From: Pseudomonas sp.
GTDB lineage: Bacteria > Pseudomonadota > Gammaproteobacteria > Pseudomonadales > Pseudomonadaceae
Assembly (NCBI GenBank): GCA_003488145.1
Contig: DNMQ01000061.1
Coordinates: forward strand, 1 to 16,741
Direction of reading: 5' to 3'
DNA: 16,741 nt
Both the position numbers and the translations under genes were made by a program. Below, piece by piece: positions 14,131 to 16,741 of this stretch. How positions within the stretch are numbered: the stretch's first letter is position 1; each line of letters opens with the position of its first letter. Below the pieces are notes generated by a model. It was not told the DNA's origin. It saw only the letters and a program-made list of their open reading frames with translations, and did not search any database.

Positions 14131-14988
14131 CTAGGCGAGGTCCCGATGACGGACCTGCAGGTTCTTCAGCGGTTCTCTCAATGCCTGGCCTAGCCGTTCG
14201 GCCAGGTAGACCGAGCGATGATGGCCGCCGGTGCAGCCGATGGCGATGGTGACATATGCGCGGTTGCTGGCTGCAAAGCGCGGCAGCCATTTGCTCAGAT
14301 AGCCGTGGATATCCTGGAACATTTCCTCCACGTCGGCCTGGGCGCTGAGGTAGTCGATCACCGGCTGGTCTAGCCCGGAAAAGTCGCGAAGCTCGGCTTT
14401 CCAGTAAGGGTTGGGCAGGCAACGTACGTCGAACACAAGATCGGCATCGACCGGCATCCCGCGCTTGAAACCGAATGACTCGACCAGAAAAGCGGTGCCC
14501 GGCTCAGGCTTGTTGAGCAAGCGCAACTTGAGCACGTCGCGCAGCTGATAGAGATTGAGATGGGTGGTGTCGATTTTCAGGTCGGCGTGATCGATGATCG
14601 CTGCGAGCAGCAACTCCTCATCATGGATCGCTTCGGCCAGAGAGCGATTTTCGTTGGTCAGTGGATGGCGGCGGCGGGTTTCCGAGAAGCGCTTGAGCAG
14701 GGTCTCATCGTCGGCATCCAGATAGAGCACATCGCACTGGATGTGCTTGGCGCGGACTTCTTCGAGTAGCTCGGGGAAGCGCTTGAGCTGGCTGGGCAGG
14801 TTGCGCGCGTCGATCGATACGGCGACCTGCGGATGCAGCAGCTCAGTGTGCAGCAGGGCGCGCTCGGCAAGCTCAGGCAACAGTCCGGCAGGCAGGTTGT
14901 CGATGCAATAGAAGCCGTTGTCCTCGAGCACGTTCAGTGCAGTGCTCTTGCCCGACCCCGAGCGTCCACTGACGATGATCAGCCGCAT
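14131..14988 (-). CDS. rapZ: RapZ nucleotide-binding protein (YvcJ/YhbJ family)
   Basis: In E. coli RapZ binds the sRNAs GlmY and GlmZ and guides RNase E to GlmZ, controlling glucosamine-6-phosphate synthase. In Pseudomonas the role is less clear. It has 285 residues. The Walker A motif GRSGSGKS is at 8-15, and a Walker B-like [15 protein letters not shown] lies in the N-terminal kinase-like domain. [20 protein letters not shown] and [11 protein letters not shown] mark the C-terminal domain, and [19 protein letters not shown] is at about 249-267. The final residues are [10 protein letters not shown]. The E. coli basic tail (EKRKP) is absent, and the lysine of E. coli TGGKHRSVY is His here. 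The start codon directly abuts the ptsN stop. Family identity is certain; conservation of sRNA binding is doubtful. Confidence 0.96.
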   Translation of the reverse strand: MRLIIVSGRSGSGKSTALNVLEDNGFYCIDNLPAGLLPELAERALLHTELLHPQVAVSIDARNLPSQLKRFPELLEEVRAKHIQCDVLYLDADDETLLKRFSETRRRHPLTNENRSLAEAIHDEELLLAAIIDHADLKIDTTHLNLYQLRDVLKLRLLNKPEPGTAFLVESFGFKRGMPVDADLVFDVRCLPNPYWKAELRDFSGLDQPVIDYLSAQADVEEMFQDIHGYLSKWLPRFAASNRAYVTIAIGCTGGHHRSVYLAERLGQALREPLKNLQVRHRDLA

Positions 14989-15453
14989 CTATGCCCCGTT
15001 CTGCACGTCGACCACTACCTGGTAGAGGCTTTCGTTGCTCGGCGCCTGGCGCAGTCGTTGGCGTACGTCTTCGCGGTCGAGCATGCTGGCGATCTGGCGC
15101 AGCAGTTCGAGATGCTCGTCGGTGGCGGCCTCCGGTACCAGCAGGACGAACAGCAGGTCCACCGGCGCGCCGTCGATGGCGTCGAAATCCACTGGTGTCT
15201 GCAGGCGCAGAACGGCGCTCAGCGGCGCATTGCAGCCAACCATGCGGCAGTGCGGGATGGCGATGCCGTTGCCGAAGCCGGTCGAGCCGAGCTTCTCGCG
15301 CGCGATCAGGCTTTCGAAGATGGTCTGGGAGTCGAGATCGATAAGGTCCTGGGCGATCACCTTGGCGATCTGTTCCAGGACGCGCTTCTTGCTACCGCCC
15401 GGGACGTTCACCAAGGAACGCCCGGGGGTGAGGATGTTTTCGAGTCGGATCAT
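14989..15453 (-). CDS. ptsN: EIIA-Ntr, nitrogen regulatory PTS protein PtsN
   Basis: Terminal phosphate acceptor of the nitrogen PTS. Its phosphorylation state signals nitrogen/carbon balance and regulates potassium transport, sigma-54-dependent genes and polyhydroxyalkanoate metabolism in various Proteobacteria. The 154-residue length fits. The phosphorylation site is His68 in GNGIAIPHCR. The PTS EIIA type-2 fold is supported by SKKRVLEQIA, REKLGSTGFG and VDLLFVLLVPEAATDEHLELL. It lies 7 nt after hpf and has no clear ribosome binding site of its own (CTCCAAT precedes the ATG), so translation is probably coupled to hpf. Its stop TAG touches the rapZ ATG. Confidence 0.96.
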   Translation of the reverse strand: MIRLENILTPGRSLVNVPGGSKKRVLEQIAKVIAQDLIDLDSQTIFESLIAREKLGSTGFGNGIAIPHCRMVGCNAPLSAVLRLQTPVDFDAIDGAPVDLLFVLLVPEAATDEHLELLRQIASMLDREDVRQRLRQAPSNESLYQVVVDVQNGA

Positions 15454-15460
15454 ATTGGAG

Positions 15461-15769
15461 TCAGCGGGTGACAGCGCCCTGTGTGTGGTCGAGCTGCTTC
15501 TCCTTGTGCTTGATCAACTGGCGATCGAGCTTGTCGACCAACAGGTCGACGGCAGCGTACATGTCTTCGTGATCGGCGATGGCCACGACTTCGCGGCCTG
15601 CGACGTGCAAGGTTGCTTCGGCTTTCTGCTTGAGTTTCTCGACCTGGAGGATCACCTGAACGCTGATGATGCGGTCGAAGTGGCGAGCAAGCCGATCGAA
15701 TTTCTCCTCGATGTAGTCACGCAGGGCATCGGTTACTTCCAGATGAACACCGCTGATGTTGACTTGCAT
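15461..15769 (-). CDS. hpf: Ribosome hibernation promoting factor HPF (short form)
   Basis: Binds the 30S decoding region in stationary phase and promotes formation of inactive 100S ribosome dimers. The 102-residue product is a short HPF/YfiA-type protein, without the long C-terminal dimerisation domain. It opens MQVNISGVHLEVTDALRDYI, continues with FDRIISVQVILQVEKLKQKA, and has the basic KLDRQLIKHKEKQ near the end. The frame is open upstream to 16036, but that would overlap rpoN. The ATG at 15767-15769 with a strong AAGGAG (15778-15783) fixes the start. It is the second gene of the rpoN operon, 74 nt after rpoN. Historically it was called the sigma-54 modulation protein because of this linkage. 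Confidence 0.96.
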   Translation of the reverse strand: MQVNISGVHLEVTDALRDYIEEKFDRLARHFDRIISVQVILQVEKLKQKAEATLHVAGREVVAIADHEDMYAAVDLLVDKLDRQLIKHKEKQLDHTQGAVTR

Positions 15770-15777
15770 ACTGCTAT

Positions 15778-15783
15778 CTCCTT
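15778..15783 (-). promoter_or_regulatory. Strong Shine-Dalgarno (AAGGAG) of hpf
   Basis: On the - strand AAGGAG lies 8 nt before the hpf ATG. It is the strongest ribosome binding site in this operon and rules out the much longer in-frame upstream starts. Confidence 0.8.
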
Positions 15784-15843
15784 TGCCTTGTACGAAGAGC
15801 AGGTTGGTAGGCCTGCCGCCGGGACAGTTCGACCAGGGGCCGA

Positions 15844-16741
15844 TCACAGTAGACGTTTGCGCTCGCTGGATGGTGCGATACCGAGCGACTCGCGGTACTT
15901 CGCAACTGTGCGGCGGGCCACCTGGATGCCCTGCGCTTCCAGTAAACCAGCGATCTTGCTGTCGCTCAACGGCTTTTTCTGGTTTTCGGCGGCGACCAGT
16001 TTCTTGATGATCGCGCGGATCGCGGTGGACGAACATTCGCCGCCTTCCGCCGTGCTGACGTGGCTGGAGAAGAAGTATTTGAGTTCGTAGATGCCGCGCG
16101 GCGTGTGCATGTATTTCTGCGTGGTCACGCGGGAGATGGTCGACTCATGCATGCCCACCGCCTCGGCGATGTCGTGCAGTACCAGAGGCTTCATCGCCTC
16201 GTCACCATGCTCGAGGAAGGCGCGCTGGTGTTCGACGATCTGAGTCGCCACCTTCATCAGGGTCTCGTTGCGGCTGAGCAGGCTCTTGATGAACCAGCGC
16301 GCTTCCTGCAGCTGGTTGCGCATGAAGGTGTTGTCCGCACTGGAGTCGGCGCGTTTGACGAAGCCGGCGTACTGCGCGTTGACGCGAAGGCGCGGCATGG
16401 CTTCCTGATTCAGCTCGACCAGCCAGCGATCATTGTGCTTGCGCACGATCACGTCGGGCACCACGTATTCCGGTTCGCTGGCCTCGATCTGCGACCCCGG
16501 GCGCGGGTTCAGGCTCTGGATCAGTTCGATGACCTGGCGCAGATCGTCTTCCTTGATCTTCATTCGCCGCATCAGCAGGCTGTAATCCCGGCTGCCGAGG
16601 ATGTCCAGATAGTCGCTGACCAGACGCTTCGCTTCGCTCAGCCATGGTGTGCGGTCGGGCAGTTGGCGCAGCTGCAACAGCAGACACTCACGCAGGTCAC
16701 GTGCGCCGATGCCGGCCGGTTCGAATTGCTGGATACGACGC
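15844..16741 (-). CDS. rpoN: RNA polymerase sigma-54 factor RpoN, C-terminal part (5' end outside window)
   Basis: Alternative sigma factor that recognises -24/-12 promoters and needs an AAA+ activator. The frame is open to the right edge; 298 residues are visible, which I estimate as the last 60% of a protein of about 500. Visible parts are the core-binding region ([20 protein letters not shown], then [10 protein letters not shown]), the helix-turn-helix domain ([19 protein letters not shown], then [19 protein letters not shown]) and the diagnostic RpoN box [10 protein letters not shown] near the C-terminus, which reads the -24 element. The protein ends in SSERKRLL. The N-terminal region I, needed for the activator response, is outside the window. 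It is the first visible gene of the - strand operon continuing into hpf, ptsN, rapZ and ptsO. Confidence 0.97.
   Translation of the reverse strand, partial: RRIQQFEPAGIGARDLRECLLLQLRQLPDRTPWLSEAKRLVSDYLDILGSRDYSLLMRRMKIKEDDLRQVIELIQSLNPRPGSQIEASEPEYVVPDVIVRKHNDRWLVELNQEAMPRLRVNAQYAGFVKRADSSADNTFMRNQLQEARWFIKSLLSRNETLMKVATQIVEHQRAFLEHGDEAMKPLVLHDIAEAVGMHESTISRVTTQKYMHTPRGIYELKYFFSSHVSTAEGGECSSTAIRAIIKKLVAAENQKKPLSDSKIAGLLEAQGIQVARRTVAKYRESLGIAPSSERKRLL

Noticed and set aside
15770..15843. hpf-rpoN gap as a regulatory hairpin or internal promoter
   Set aside because: Apart from the hpf ribosome binding site I found no strong inverted repeat or convincing promoter element.
15770..16036. Upstream extension of hpf
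   Set aside because: It overlaps the rpoN coding end; the AAGGAG and the family N-terminus MQVNISG place the start at 15769.
15035..16090. 351-codon + strand open frame across ptsN, hpf and rpoN
   Set aside because: It would run antisense through three well-supported genes and shows no recognisable domain.

Overview
The window is a gene-dense, high-GC piece of core chromosome from a gammaproteobacterium of the Pseudomonas/Stutzerimonas type. Three things point there. The gene order mreBCD - maf - rng - yhdP - nitrilase - tldD - darP(yjgA) - pmbA is the one known from Pseudomonas. The opposing rpoN - hpf - ptsN - rapZ - ptsO operon is the classical Pseudomonas nitrogen-PTS cluster. The proteins also resemble their Pseudomonas counterparts as I remember them. 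No database search was run, so the species is not fixed. I see no transposase, integrase, CRISPR array, tRNA or rRNA.

Layout. On the + strand, 1-1997 holds the 3' end of mreB, then mreC and mreD (rod-shape/elongasome proteins), with a strong hairpin between mreB and mreC. At about 2186-3340 lies an unrecognised gene for a membrane-anchored coiled-coil protein with a PEGA-like C-terminus; it sits between mreD and maf, which are neighbours in P. aeruginosa. From 3436 to 11750, still +, come maf (nucleotide pyrophosphatase), rng (RNase G), yhdP (very large AsmA-like envelope protein), a nitrilase-family amidase and tldD. darP (11815-12336) is on the - strand, convergent with tldD and divergent from pmbA (12449-13795, +), whose product is the TldD partner. 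From 13845 to the end, everything is on the - strand, transcribed from rpoN toward ptsO: rpoN (N-terminal part cut off by the window edge), hpf, ptsN, rapZ, ptsO. This run is tightly packed: the rapZ start abuts the ptsN stop, the hpf-ptsN gap is 7 nt and the rapZ-ptsO gap is 13 nt.

How they fit together. The left half is envelope and growth housekeeping: cell shape (MreBCD), removal of non-canonical or excess nucleotides (Maf), 16S rRNA and mRNA processing (RNase G), phospholipid transport to the outer membrane (YhdP), metabolite repair (nitrilase), TldD/PmbA peptide processing and 50S maturation (DarP). The right half is the regulatory nitrogen-PTS module (PtsN = EIIA-Ntr, PtsO = NPr) with RapZ, ribosome hibernation (HPF) and sigma-54.

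Points worth most attention: mreC has no ATG/GTG/TTG at its conserved N-terminus but has a well-placed Shine-Dalgarno before an ATC codon; the unrecognised coiled-coil gene; a RapZ lacking the basic C-terminal tail used for sRNA binding in E. coli; and a strong mreB/mreC intergenic hairpin.
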